Positions 31,513 to 43,584 are shown, numbered from the stretch's first letter. The stretch is DNA of 64,000 nt from Conchocele bisecta (GCA_029237695.1 CM055272.1:16852042-16916041); one strand, 5' to 3'. Notes: generated by a model from the letters alone, not told the origin. Translations and numbers: made by a program.

Positions 31513-31811
31513 TTGTTTTATTAGTTTTATTTACATTGCATGTTCTGATAGTTTCAAAAATGTAAATGGCCAAATATGGCGTTAACATTAATAATAATCA
31601 TTATGCTTTACGTCATTGTGTCACAATTCATGGGACAACGACGATGAACGTTAATGACAAACACACTTTAAAGAATCAACAACGTCGCGCGACGTCACGT
31701 GGGGCTCACGTAAAGTACTGGGATATAAACGCAATACGTTGAATGGGCGTTTGCATTATGAATTTATTGACAGTGAAATATTTGTGTACAGAATCACATG
31801 GCGTGTCTCAC

Positions 31812-31832
31812 AAGGTGTATGATCACTTGGTT

Positions 31833-31884
<52 letters not shown>

Positions 31885-32267
31885 GTACTGAAATTTCCAG
31901 AAGCGCCTCTAATTCAAAGTACGTATTATTTTATTTTATTGTGTCCTGATTAAGTAACGGATTTTTATGAAATATGGCGCATCAAACGCATCTTGTTACG
32001 CTGCATTTTGGTGGTCTCTGTATTGTAGCCCAAACTTCTGTCGTCTTTGCCAAAAATCGATTCTTCGCAAAAACGACATAAGTATGTGCCGAACTCACGG
32101 GACAGCCAAATGCAGCTCATGAAGACGCGTTTGCTGCGCCATACGTCATAAAATTCCGTTGCATATATTAAGGACAATATCAAATAATACTTACTTTGAA
32201 ATGGGCGACCTTTCAACACTTTCAGCTATTGTTGTTGTTGTTGTTGTAACACGTGATCATGCACCTT
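31812..32267. mobile_element. MITE family 4, with (AAC)n expansion
   Basis: Counterpart of 3047-3452. Inside, an AAC/CAA microsatellite at 31832-31883 is much longer than in copy A, and GTTGTT repeats sit near the right end. It ends 36 bp before the CCG exon. Confidence 0.75.
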
Positions 32268-32303
32268 GGTCTCTTATGGTGCTCTCTGTAAATCTAGTTC
32301 CAG

Positions 32304-32483
32304 TGTTGCGGCGTTACAGCAACCACCGCCGTTCACAACGACTTCGAGCTCTCCGCGTGGAGGAAGGCGTCAAATGGTTCTGACGTCATACCGTCCGCCT
32401 GTTGTGATGGCGTCACAAAGAACAACTACGTAACCTACACAAACGTTGATTGTACCCAGAAGTTGACCGGGTACCACACAGCT
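32304..32483 (+). CDS. Tetraspanin copy B, CCG exon of the large extracellular loop
   Basis: This is the 180-bp counterpart of 3489-3668, same acceptor (TAGTTCCAG) and donor (GTAAGTAG), phase 0. It begins CCGVTATTAVHNDFELSAWR, has ACC in place of TCC around residue 33, a conserved lone Cys in NVDCTQK, and ends TGYHTA. All cysteines match copy A, while 15 of 60 residues differ. The N-glycosylation sequon of copy A (NCT) is lost (DCT). Confidence 0.93.
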
Positions 32484-32552
32484 GTAAGTAGCCATCGGAG
32501 TTAAAGGGGCATCTCAGGATCTTTCGAACAAATACTATTAAGGAATAAAAAT

Positions 32553-32681
32553 ATGGGCTGTTGCGTTTACAGGAGTGGTCAATACATTTGGTCTGTTTAA
32601 AGTGCGTGGAGTCCGAAGAGGACTCCACGCACTTTAAACAGACCAAATGTATTGTTCACCCCTGTAAACGCAACAGCCCAT
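32553..32681. mobile_element. Hairpin element, family 2
   Basis: Near-perfect palindrome, counterpart of 3738-3866. Confidence 0.8.
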
Positions 32682-32764
32682 GGTTTTATTACTTATATTT
32701 ACACTACATTTTCGGATAGTTTCACAACTGTAAATAACCAAATATGGCGGTAAAATTAACAATA

Positions 32765-33130
32765 ATCTTGTCTTGATAGGACTGCCGATATGGTCGTAGA
32801 ACCCATCTGGGAGACTGTCTGTCCACTTGCTATTCTTTCCCAAATGGCAATCGAACCATCCACATTGACTTCAGCCGGGGCTATCTTGTCGGTGACTGAA
32901 TTGTCAAGATAAGGGCGATGATCTTCTAGTGGGTGAGGGTACTTCCTTGCCTCCACATCAATGCGTCTCCGGTCATCTGCATTTATGACACATCGGTACT
33001 TCAACCCTCCTTGTGATGTTATTGCGCATATTAAGCTGGTGTATCAGCAGTGTATATGTGGTCCGCGCGGTCCGACACATGTACGGTGATGAGGAAGACG
33101 TCAGACCACTCAGAAACAAGATAAAGCGTA
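32765..33130 (-). pseudogene. Decayed minus-strand coding fragment, copy B
   Basis: Same fragment as 3958-5046 but without the two insertions. It keeps LKYRCVINADDR-like and PHPLEDHRPYL readings and runs on to ASGQTVSQMGSTTISAVL. Two in-frame TAA codons are shared with copy A, and a one-base loss near 33010 shifts the frame. Not recognised. Confidence 0.5.
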
Positions 33131-33257
33131 ACACAAAAATTGTTTGTTTCCACTAACCCGACCGATCCTATTTTGTCCCGCCGACCCTACACTTTTTTTC
33201 GTCCTATCGGTAATTATTTTTGATAAAAACAGTATATTTTCACTAACCCATAGTGGG

Positions 33258-33471
33258 TTAACCCTTTCTACGCTGTTCACGGAAATTTCCGTCTGCTGTT
33301 TTGTATTTTTGCTTTAATTCTTAACAAAAAACTGGTTTTGACAGCACATGAGAATCGTCTCCACTGGAGAAGATTCTCATGTGCTGTCAAAACCAAGTTT
33401 TTGTCGAGAAATATTGAAAATAAAACATTTTCAGCAGACGACAACATTTAATTCAGCGTAGTAAGGGTTAA
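33258..33471. mobile_element. Palindromic MITE family 5, TTAA-flanked
   Basis: Counterpart of 5170-5383 with TTAA at both ends. Confidence 0.86.
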
Positions 33472-33514
33472 CATATCCAGTACAAAAAGTGTGTCGTGAA
33501 TGGAAAACAAAATT

Positions 33515-33770
33515 CGAGAAAAAAAAAAGTTTCGCCTACCTACCTATCCTATTTTTTGTCCAGGTGTTAGCGGAAACAAACACATTTTTTTATTTTGGCA
33601 GATAGGGTCAAGTCCTTGAGAGACATTGCTCCTCTCTTTGACATGGCTGCATCTGTCATTACATGTAGTACATCTGTAGACGGTATGAATTAAAGAATAT
33701 CTGGTTTGGTAATGCAAGCGAAAAACATGAACATTATGTATGTTAATTATCGGAATTGAAAGTTATGATC
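33515..33770. other. Copy-B-only sequence
   Basis: AAAACAAAATTCGAG up to TATGATCCTACAAGCC has no match in copy A, where ATCCTACAAGCC follows a short stretch. It includes CGCCTACCTACCTATCC. No gene or clear terminal repeats. Confidence 0.4.
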
Positions 33771-34042
33771 CTACAAGCCTTCCACGGAAAAATAAAATGG
33801 GCCAGACTTGTTTCAAAATCACATTTTCCCGAAGAATTGCAATCCAAATATTTATCATTGCGGCAGACGTATGTAGAATAGAATTGTTGTGGCAGAAGTA
33901 CATATATACATACACAATTCATAATACAATGTATATGTATTTATTGTTATATATCGTTATAGATCGTCTGCTATGATACTGCTATACAAGTCTCGAAAAC
34001 ACATGAAATACGTCTCTTCGTCTGCTATAAATGTGCAGTTAT

Positions 34043-34282
34043 GGGGGCCGTTTCACTAAACTTAGTACGACTAAAATGTTCGTAAGTGCAAAATCATGAT
34101 AGTCTGTAGATTTCACATTAACCACATGTTCTTGTAAACAATTATTGGATTTACATTTATTGAACATAGGCTGCATATGCCTATGTTCAATAAATGTAAA
34201 TCCATAAATTTAAATTTTCAGAAGATCATAATTTTGCACTTACGAACATTTTAGTCGTAAGAAGTTTAGTGAAACGGCCCCC
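34043..34282. mobile_element. Palindromic MITE, family 1, complete here and a tip in copy A
   Basis: GGGGGCCGTTTCACTAAAC to GTTTAGTGAAACGGCCCCC. The flanks ATGTGCAGTT and AGTTGCATG join to the 20-bp tip at 5707-5726 in copy A. Confidence 0.87.
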
Positions 34283-34600
34283 AGTTGCATGTTACTACAA
34301 GTATCAGAATAATATGATAGTGTATATACTATATACGAATGGGGTACATATCTGTTTCAATATTTGGATATCTTCGTCAGGTGAAATAACAACAGAAATG
34401 CCAAATTTGAGTAATACAACACTTCTAGTAGGAACGACGACAACAACAACAACACAAATTGATGCCATATTTGTTATGAATTAGTACATTCCTATTTGTT
34501 TTGTATAATGTCATACATAGTTATAGTAGATATGTACAGATACAATTTGGTAGCTAAATGTTAATGCAATCAGGCGGCAGGGTGTGGACTCCGGCGTCCC

Positions 34601-34620
34601 TCCCCCCCCCCCCCCCCCCT
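34601..34620. repeat. Poly-C tract
   Basis: About 20 C; copy A has only short C runs at 6057. Confidence 0.85.
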
Positions 34621-35518
34621 AAGACTTCACAAATAAGCAGGAAATTAGAGACATTGGTATTCCAAGAGTTTTGTGCAGGCAAATCATACGTAAATGGATA
34701 GTACATTTGGCAATTTATTCTCAAAATTGACGATAGTATTGAAATGGCGGCCATCTTGAAATTGTGCAAAATATGTTCAACTTGCTGTTGATTGGAAAAC
34801 ATTCCTTAGATTATCCATTACTGCATACATTACATTTAAATGTATTATTGCATACGTATAGCTTCTGCAATGCAATATATATATCGGAAATCGTGTATTT
34901 CGATAACATTTGGCGGTCATCTTCGGTTTATGCCATTTGTATTAAACTTGCAGTTGATGGTAATTATTGCATCCATCATATTTACATGTTCTTTTACATA
35001 CACATCGTTTCTACAATACGATATACATATGATATCGGATATCATGTATTCCTATAACATTTGGCAGCCATCTTGGATATATGTGTTGTTCACATTTTCA
35101 TCCATATAGGTACATACATATCGGATTTCCTATCTTGTTGCGTTTAACAAGATAGAAAATCTGATACTTATGTACCGATATCCGTGAAAATTGAAACAAT
35201 CCAGCAGTCCTAGTATCGTCATATATCTTCAATTAAACCACTTTACACAGGGCCATGATGAAACACATTTTTTTTTTATATTATTTTTTTTCTTCCAAAA
35301 AAATCCTGAAAATAAAATAAATTCAGCGGTCCTAGTATCGTCATATATCTTCAATTAAATCACTTCACACAGGGCCATGATGAAAACACGTTTTAATTTT
35401 CATATCATGTTTTAAAAAAAATGTTTGATATGACCCTTTAAAGGCATTGCGTCTCCGCACAGGCCAATAATCCGTTGTAAAGATGTTAGTCACCTATTTA
35501 TGGTATTCTATTTATCAG

Positions 35519-35967
35519 GTCAATATAAGGTTTGATCATGTCCAGCCGTGTGCAAACGTTTACTGTGGCCCGAGGGAACTGTTTGAATACCAAGGCCGCA
35601 GGCCGCGGGTTCAAACAGTTCCCGAGGGCCACAGCCAACGTTTGCACACGGCTGGACATGATCAAACGTTATTGTTACATTTCCAACAAAAAACTGATGT
35701 AATTTGAGCATTATATTCAGTATTTTCAGTACTTTTATAAAATCGTCCCATTCACGTGGATAATTTTCGGTATGCATATTCCGGGGCCGCGTCATGAACG
35801 TCATGAACGTCATGAAGTAGTGACGTCATGAAGGCACTTCCGCGTAGTGACGTCATGAAGGCACTTCCATTACGCGCGGCCCCGGAATGAGCATTGCCTA
35901 AAGCCATGTGCAAACAGCACGCGCTATTTGTTTGCACATATGTGCAAACAACGAAAACCATGTAACA
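35519..35967. mobile_element. Copy-B-only palindromic insertion
   Basis: A hairpin with about 60-bp arms (GTCCAGCCGTGTGCAAACGT and complement) is followed by GGCCGCGTCATGAACG, tandem AGTGACGTCATGAAGGCAC and a closing GCGCGGCCCCGGAATG. Copy A reads straight through (CAGGTCATTGCCTG near 7370). Confidence 0.72.
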
Positions 35968-36472
35968 ATGCCTGATATGATAATTTGTTATCAATCAGTA
36001 CGTACTCGGCCAATACAAAGCCAGTTACCTGATAAATAGATACATTCCCTTCTATTGTCTTTTGATAGCAAGTGTATCAGGCAAGGCTAGGAAACGCGTA
36101 GGAATTCCGAGGCTTGTCGAGGAATTCCTACCGTTCCGAGCCCAGCCTGATAAGCTTGATATCCATATACACTAGCATGGTATTATATTGGCTTGATACG
36201 ATATTTTTTTATCAGTCAGTACGTATTTGGCCAATACAAACGCGTTACCTGATAAATACATTCAACAGCTAATCTGTAAATCCTGATAAGACTAGGTGTG
36301 CTCACTCACTGTTCGATGATTTATTTGAAACATATTTCCTGAATATGTTACTCACGTTTCTTCATTATTATTTTAGTTTTGTGTTACAAATTAATCCTGT
36401 CCTCTCATAAATCAATGATTCTAGACGTACATGTATAAGCAGCATGTGACAATTTCCCTCTTTCGTTGCCAG

Positions 36473-36556
36473 GGTTGCTATGACGAATTTGACAGCTTTT
36501 TTACCGATTTGGCAGAGACCGCGATACCGATTATCGGCGTATCGATACTAGTTGAG
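36473..36556 (+). CDS. Tetraspanin copy B, TM4 exon
   Basis: The exon has 28 codons reading GCYDEFDSFFTDLAETAI then PIIGVSILVE, between TCGTTGCCAG and GTGAGT. It is the partner of 8236-8319, with L/F, G/D, A/T and T/S changes and no silent change. The exon end again seeds a 56-bp minisatellite. Reading into the next repeat unit meets TGA after seven codons. Confidence 0.92.
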
Positions 36557-37740
36557 GTGAGTATAATACAGAAGCCATGATACCGATTATCGGCGTATCG
36601 ATACTAGTTGAGGTGAGTATCATACAGAGCCCGCTATATCGATTATCGGCGTATCAATAATAGTTGGGGTGAGTATAATACAGGGGCAGTCCTACCGATT
36701 ATCAGCCTATCGATATTAGATGAGGTGAGTATAATACATAAGTCATGATACCGATTATCGGCGAATCGATACTTGTTGAAGTGAGTATAGTACAGAAGCC
36801 ATGATACTGATTATCGGCATATCGATATTGGTTGACGTGAGTATAATATAAAAGCCGTGATACTGATTATCGGCATATCGATACTGGTTGAAGTGAGTAT
36901 AATACAGAAGCCATGATACCGATTATCGGCATATCGATACTGGTTGAAGTGAGTATAATGCAGAAGCCATGATACTGATATTGGCGTATTGATACTGGTT
37001 TAAGTGAGTATAATACAGAAGTCATGATATTGATTATCGGCGTATCAATCTGGATGAGGTGAGTATAAAACAGAGGCCATGATATCGATTATCGGTGTAT
37101 CGATACCGGTTGAAGTGAGTATAATACAGAAGCCAATATACTGATTATCGGCGTATCGATACTGGTTGAAGTGAGTATAATACAGAAGCCATGATACTGA
37201 CTATCGGCGCATCGATATTGGTTAAAGAGAGTATACTACAGAAGCCATGATGCTGATTATCGGCGTATCTATACTAGTTGAGGTGAGTATAATACAGAAG
37301 TCATGATACTAATTATCGGCGTATCGATATTAGTTGAGGTGAGTATAATACAGAGTGTCGATACTGATTATCGGCGTATCGATACTAGTTCAGGTGGGAA
37401 TAATACAGAAGTCATGATACTGATTTTCGGCGTATCGATATTAGTTGAGGTAATAATAACAGAGTGTCGATACTGATTATCGGCGTATCGATACTAGTTC
37501 AGGTGGGAATAATACAGAAGTCATGATACTGATTTTCGGCGTATCGATATTAGTTGAGGTGAATATAATACAGAGTGTCGATACTGATTATCGGCGTATC
37601 AATACTAGTTGAGGCGAGTATAATACAGACGCAATGCAGCTGATTATCGGTGTATCTATACTAGTCGATGCGAGTATAATACAGAGGCGACCATACCGAT
37701 TATCGGCATATCGATATTAGTTGAGGTGAGAACTTGTCTG
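36516..37740 (+). repeat. Minisatellite of about 22 x 56 bp made of TM4 exon end plus splice donor
   Basis: Counterpart of 8279-9680. Most units keep GTGAGT; only two near the far end carry GCGAGT and a few carry GTGGGA or GTAATA. A block of two units (near 37350-37560) is repeated, pointing to recent unequal exchange or slippage. Confidence 0.92.
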
Positions 37741-37780
37741 TACGTCTGGCGGCCAATAGCTGTTGATTGCTATGCTGACA

Positions 37781-37835
37781 TCCAAATAATTGAGACACGC
37801 CATGTGATTTGTGTCTCAATTATTTGTCTTCAGAC
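37781..37835. repeat. Short palindrome AATAATTGAGACAC
   Basis: AAATAATTGAGACACGCCATG pairs with TGTGTCTCAATTATTTG just after the minisatellite. Copy A has only the left arm (9697-9717). Confidence 0.6.
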
Positions 37836-38026
37836 ATCTGCGTAATTTCATGAAATACGTTTAGAAAATTTACAATATTTTCAGTAAATGGCGTCAAAAG
37901 TTGACAAAAAAGAGTACATGATTCCACATGTACTGTAGAAAAAAAGAGTCAGTTTTTGTAAATGTATTTAATGAAATTACGCAGATGTTCGAAGGTACAC
38001 AATCACATGGAGTGTCTTATGTGGCT

Positions 38027-38508
38027 GTAAAGGTGCATGTCCACTCAGTAAGGCACAACATATTCTTCATATCAGAGACATCATCTGGGACACTTTCTGG
38101 CAAAATAAACGTTCATTTATCATTACCCCACGTTTTGATTGGCATTATTATACATTTTATATCAGACGTAAATTTCCACACTGATTACAGGTGCGATAAC
38201 CACACTATTTATTCTCTGTGTTTATTTTTTGATGTGCAATGATCATACTTTATAATGTGTCTAAAATATTATTATTAAGGTGACACATGTAATTAGTATA
38301 CATAATTAAAAAATATGCCACATTTGCAATTGAAAATAGCCTGATATCTCGGCGAGTCACTATCACTAAAATAAATATTATTAAATGATTATATCTGTAT
38401 AGCGGGCACTCGCAATTTGTAGAACTTGTTGAATAGTGACACGATTATACACTTATTTAATTCCTATAAAGAACAGTTTGTGCCTACTGAGAAGGCATGT
38501 ACCTTTAA
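38027..38508. mobile_element. TTAA MITE family 7
   Basis: Counterpart of 9734-10248, same insertion site. Confidence 0.8.
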
Positions 38509-38765
38509 CATCAGGCCAGTCGCTGTGAGCGAATAACGTCACTGACGTCGTTAACGCCAATGCCGTGAGCATGGTATGACGTAGTGACAGTTTTTAAATC
38601 GCTACATCATTTTATATGACTACCAGAACATAGCAATTTCTTTACTTATATAGCGTAATGATAGCGGATGAATACATTGCAACATTTAAGGTAGTGTGTC
38701 TAGTAACAAACCTCTTGGAGAGAGAAAGTCTACGCTATTTTCGAACAACCCTCGTATATTTGAGC

Positions 38766-39457
38766 TAATAACCCTTACTACGCTGAATTAAATTTTGTCG
38801 TCTGACGGAATTTTTTTTTTCTCGACAAAAACCTGTTTTGACAGCGCATGAGAATCGTCTCCATTGGAGACGATTCTCATGTGCTATCAAAGCCGTGTTT
38901 TTGTTAAAGAATTAAAGGTACATGCCCACTCAGTAGGCAGAAACTGTTCTTATAGGAATTAAATAAGTGTATAATTGTGTCACTATACAAGTGCCCGCTA
39001 TACAGATATAATAATTTAGTAATATTTATTTTACTGATAGTGACGCGCGGTTGTATCAGGCTATTTTCATATGCAAATGAGGCATGCTCTTTTTTAATTA
39101 TTTATACTAAGTAAACGCGTCGCCTGAATTATTTTTTTTTTCGACAGATTATAAAGTATGATCATTGCACATCGAAAAATAAATACAGATAATAAATAGT
39201 AATGTCTGTTAACATTTTAAGGAAACACAGTTATCGCCGCTGATATCAGTGTGGATAGTTATGTCTGATATAAAATATATTATAATGTCAATCAATACGT
39301 CGGGTAATAGTGAATGAATGTTTATTTTGCCAGAAAATGTCTCAGATGGTGTCGCTGATATAAAGAACAGTTTGTGCCCACTAAATGGGCATGTACCTTT
39401 AAGGCAAAAATGAAAAACAGCAGACGACAATTTCCGTCTCTAGCGTAGTGAGGGTTT
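38766..39457. mobile_element. Family 5 palindromic MITE, split by a nested family 7 element
   Basis: Left part 38766-38911 and right part 39403-39457 together match the unbroken copy at 10524-10736. Confidence 0.85.
38912..39402. mobile_element. TTAA MITE family 7 nested in family 5
   Basis: TTAA (38912-38915 and 39399-39402) flanks ends AGGTACATGCCCACTCAGTA and ATGGGCATGTACCT. The empty site GAATTAAGGC is kept in copy A, which proves a TTAA target duplication. Confidence 0.92.
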
Positions 39458-39462
39458 ATTAC

Positions 39463-39874
39463 TACTGTCTGTTATACGTTTTTCTGCCGACGAACTTTTG
39501 GCTATTAAACATATTAAATCAAAAAAATATTAAAATGTATACTTTTTAATCAATAACAAAAAAGTCACACTCCCCAAAACATGTTTCATAAAATTGGAAT
39601 TGGTGTAACTAAGAAAACAAAAGTTAGATTTTGAAAATCGGTCCACAAATAAAAAATTATTAGCCCCCCATGTTGCGAAAAAAATATTTTCCTATGGGAA
39701 TTTATCCCATAGGAAAATATTTTTTTCGCAACAAAATCAATATTCGACGGAATTTAATCAAATATTTTTTTGTGGGGAGGGTGACATTTTTGTTATTGAT
39801 GAAAAAATACTTATGTTTAAATATTTATAAACTTTAATGTGTTTAATGGCCAAAAGTTCGTCGGCAGCAAAACG
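39463..39874. mobile_element. TIR element with GCCGACGAACTTTTGGC ends
   Basis: Left TTCTGCCGACGAACTTTTGG and right CCAAAAGTTCGTCGGCAG are long inverted ends; the centre holds AAATATTTTCCTATGGG and complement. It is absent from copy A. Confidence 0.75.
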
Positions 39875-39894
39875 TACATGTACTCAAATACGCA

Positions 39895-40165
39895 GTTCCC
39901 ACGAAATAACAATTCGTTCCCTCAATTTAACAATACGTTCCCTGGAATTAACAATTCGTTCCCACGAAATGACAATTCGTTCCCTCAATTTCATTTTTCG
40001 TTCCCTGGAATTAACTATTCGTTCCCACGTTATAACAATTCGTTCCCACGAATCAACAATTCGTTCCCGTGGGAACGAATTGTTATTTCGTGGGAACGAA
40101 TTGTTAATTCGTGGAACGAATTGTTAAATTGAGGGAACGAATTGTTATTTCGTGGAAACGAATTA
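39895..40165. repeat. Orientation-flipping array with CGTTCCCACGA core
   Basis: Units read ACAATTCGTTCCC up to about 40068 and then GGGAACGAATTGTTA to the end, so the array folds on itself. It is followed by CGTCCCCTGCGGGGCTCCG. Confidence 0.85.
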
Positions 40166-40520
40166 ATAAATAAAATAATTCTACGTCCCCTGCGGGGCTC
40201 CGTAACTATATGTGGCTCGGACTGGAGAAATGGAACATAAAGTAGACTTGCTTACCGGAAGTCATATTTGTCCAGTCACTAACACTTGTAAGTCAAACAG
40301 GAAATGGCATATTTATACGAAGTTATTCCACTCGCTGGCAGCCTCGATAACACACGTGTAATAATAATAACATTTTGTTTACACAGTTTTGCCTTACAAA
40401 CAAGGTGAACACCAGTCATCAGTGACCTTGACCTTGGCCGGTCCAACGTGGGTCGTACGAAATAAATCAACATGCCTAGACACACATTGTGGCCAAATAT
40501 TATGAATGAAGCGAAATGGG

Positions 40521-40800
40521 ATTTATCCCGTCAACACAGTGTGTATGTGCCGTGAAACACAGTGCCGTGAAACGTCTTTGATTGATATCCTGTCAATACA
40601 TGTACGACCTAAATATGTGCGGTGGCTGTGGTTATGCATTTTAAAGCCATTTGTATAAGTTGACGGGATAAATAGATTATGTGGGAAACAATATCTGGCG
40701 CGGCACGGAAACGGGATGTGCTCGACAGAGCCTCGCCCATCCCGTTTCCTGAGCCTTGCCAGCTATTTTTACCCATTCACGGCACTAACCTACTATTCTC
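40521..40800. mobile_element. Two-part TIR element plus palindrome
   Basis: Counterpart family of 28000-28280; ATTTATCCCGTCAACACAG pairs with TTGACGGGATAAAT at 40660-40673. Confidence 0.7.
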
Positions 40801-40885
40801 TATATATTGGATGCCTGCGCCACCATCTGAGAGCCAGTGCCTTTAAAGATTGGGTCCCGCACATTAGGCTGTATCACAGGGGTTA

Positions 40886-40985
40886 CAGTGGGGTCAGCGT
40901 GTAAGTGCACATACGAACGAACACGACAGGTTGGTTCCAACCTGTCGTGTTCGTTCGTGTGTGCACTTACACGCTGACCCCACTG
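40886..40985. mobile_element. TA-flanked palindrome (CAGTGGGGTCAGCGTG)
   Basis: A 100-bp palindrome with TA at both ends, centre GGTTGGTTCCAACC, of Tc1/pogo type. Its right arm is repeated directly at 40988-41042. Confidence 0.82.
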
Positions 40986-41229
40986 TATGAACCAACCTGT
41001 CGTGTCCGTTCGTGTGTGCACTTACACGCTGACCCCACTGTATGTGGTACAGCATGCGAGAGCAACAATAACACGTACACTAATGACGTCGTCACTTTAC
41101 GTTGGTTATCCGTCTGACGTCAATACAGCGCTGGAGACAGATGATGAGCATATTCGCGCTATTTTAAGGTAATCAACATAATTTATGTAATATTTAAACA
41201 TTTAAAAATATCGTAATATATTGGACTCC

Positions 41230-41468
41230 TCCGTGATCACTAGCCCGCCATTAAAGGAATGTGAACCCCTAAATGCTTTTATTTAACGACGGCACTGGCT
41301 CGATGACCTTGCATGTCATGACCGACTATTTAAGTCCCCATCCGATAGGACAAAGCTAGCACGAAGTTGTCTTGCCGAATCGGCCATTCGCAGCGGTCGA
41401 GGTGGGATACGGACCCGGGGTTTCCCGATCCGCAGTCCGACGCTCTACCTACTGAGCTAATTCGGCCA
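41230..41468 (-). mobile_element. tRNA-derived SINE
   Basis: Minus strand from 41468: GGCCGAATTAGCTCAGTAGG carries an A box, then AGAGCGTCGGACTGCGG anticodon-arm-like text and GGGTCCGTATCCCACC as a B box. Further sequence down to about 41230 would be the body. The mismatch in the T arm argues against a working tRNA gene. Confidence 0.65.
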
Positions 41469-41494
41469 CCTATTTTGAACCCCTCAATGAGTAT

Positions 41495-41580
41495 ACCTTA
41501 TAATCACAGGCATTCGGCGTGTTTCATTTTTCATCGGTATAACTAAGCAGAAACACGCCGAATGCCTGTGCTTATAATGC
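41495..41580. repeat. Hairpin next to the SINE
   Basis: CACAGGCATTCGGCGTGTTTC pairs with GAAACACGCCGAATGCCTGTG around a 21-base loop. Confidence 0.75.
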
Positions 41581-41891
41581 GTATGGTATACATCTATTGT
41601 CATTTGAAGTTTCGTGTTGTTATGTAGACCAATACGAAAATAAACCACAATGTCCACGAACTTTCCGGACACCCCTCGTATATACAAAGAGCGTTTAATT
41701 TATCTTACAGGGTACACTTATTGGTACTATTTAGTATTATTTGTATGACTGAAATCAATTATCTTGAGGTCAGGGGAGATAACCCCGTTTTCTCAATACG
41801 ATATCTATTCAAAAGAAGTCGATATTTATTTGTTCAATGCAATTTATGGTGTACAGTAACTATACTTTATAAGATATCGACATCAATCGTG

Positions 41892-42406
41892 TTAAATGTA
41901 CATGCCCACTCAGTAGACACAAACTGTTGTTTATATCAGAGACATCATCTGAGACATTGTTTGACAAAATAAACATTAATTCACCATTATCCCACGTATT
42001 GATTGGCATTATTATACATTTTATATCAGACATACATTTTCACACTGACATCAGGGGCGATAACCGTATTTCTTCAAACTGTTAACGGACATTACTATTT
42101 ATTCTCTGTATTTATGTTTTGATGTGCAATGATCATACTTTATAATCTTATATTATATTTTTAGATGACACATTTAATGAGTATAAATAATTAAAAAACA
42201 CCATGCCTCATTTGCATATGAAAATAGCCTGATACCACCGCGCGTCACTATCAGTAAAAACAAATAAAAAAAATATTACTAATTGATTATATCTGTATAT
42301 AGGGCATTCGTAATTCTTAGAACTGGTGGAACAGTGACACAATTATACACTTATTTAATTCCTATAAAGAACATTGTGTGCCTACTGAGTGGGCATGTAC
42401 CTTTAA
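41892..42406. mobile_element. TTAA MITE family 7, complete
   Basis: TTAAATGTACATGCCCACTC to GAGTGGGCATGTACCTTTAA, 515 bp with flanking TTAA. Confidence 0.85.
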
Positions 42407-42499
42407 AGTCTGATAGTGTGCAGCATAAGCTGACAGAGCTATTCTCAGACGAAGTATGATTGCCTTCTTCACATCATGTCGCATAGCCATTATACATAT

Positions 42500-42910
42500 C
42501 CGCCTGCGTTAACCCTTCCTACGCTGTTGACGGAAATTGTCGTCTGCCGTTTTTCATTTTTGCTTTAATTCTTAACAAAAAAATGGTTTTGACAGCACAT
42601 GAGAATCGTCTCCACTGGAGACGATTCTCGTGTGCTGTCAAAACCAGGTTTTTATCGAGAAATATTGAAAATAAAACATTTTCAGCAGACGACAACATTT
42701 AATTCAGCGTAGTAAGGGTTAAGCTTGTCTAGATGACAATGTGAAAATATATTCGCAAACCCAACACGCAATAACGCAGTTTGATTGATTGAGCCTGAGC
42801 TGTCGCACAGCTCAGGCTCAGTCAATCAAGCTGCTTGATTTCAAGCACAATATCCAAGCGTTTTGAAAGAAGATAATTGACAATTATTGTCAAGATTAGC
42901 GCAGGCGGTG
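42500..42910. mobile_element. Fold-back element family 8 with nested family 5
   Basis: CCGCCTGCG is interrupted by the family 5 element at its TTAA and resumes GCTTGTCTAGATGAC, ending TAGCGCAGGCGGTG. Without the insert it matches 11072-11277. Confidence 0.85.
42509..42722. mobile_element. Palindromic MITE family 5 nested in family 8
   Basis: TTAA lies at both ends; ends CCCTTCCTACGCTG and CAGCGTAGTAAGGG; centre CGTCTCCACTGGAGACG. Confidence 0.9.
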
Positions 42911-43584
42911 GTGTAGTGTACTCAGACCCGGGTGCATGTACATTTGTACTTGCCATGTCTAAATCGGTTATCGGCGTGTTTGATGTTAGCGATATAAAAC
43001 TGTCAACGGTGTATCAATACATTATTAATAAAGAACACACACATGCGGAAGTTGGTTATTTTATCATATGGCGGTGTTTATCTGACATTTACATGTACAT
43101 CTTGTAAATGTGTAAGCTTCATTTCGTTATGCTGAATGTTGAACAACAACGAGAGAAAAGATGGCTTCCATGGGAAAATGATTTCCGTTCTATTATTTTT
43201 GGTAATTTACTCGTTCTGCATCAAAGATTAGTTATTTAAAGGTATAGAATATATAGTTTACTAAATTGTGACTTACATGCAACAGGTTTGGGTATGCACT
43301 TTGGTTGCTCACATTTTTTTTTGGGTCAAATTGTAGCCGTAGATAACATATCGGAGGCGAATTATTGTACCCGGTCATGCCCTGTCACGACAACACGCGT
43401 GCCGTAACCAATGGCAACCATCAGGAAGTTGGCTATATTAACTCATTAGTGACGGGATACCATTATAGTAGTATGAAACTGTTGAGGAACAGATTCCCTA
43501 TTTTCATTATTTCTAATAGTAGGTTAGTGCAGTGAATGGGTAAAAATATCCGGCAAGGCTCAATAATTTCTTTATTTCTCATCA

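Noticed and set aside
41396..41468. Functional tRNA gene on the minus strand
   Set aside because: The A box is good, but the T arm (GGTCCGTATCC) departs from GGTTCRANNCC and the acceptor stem is not convincing; a SINE is the better call.
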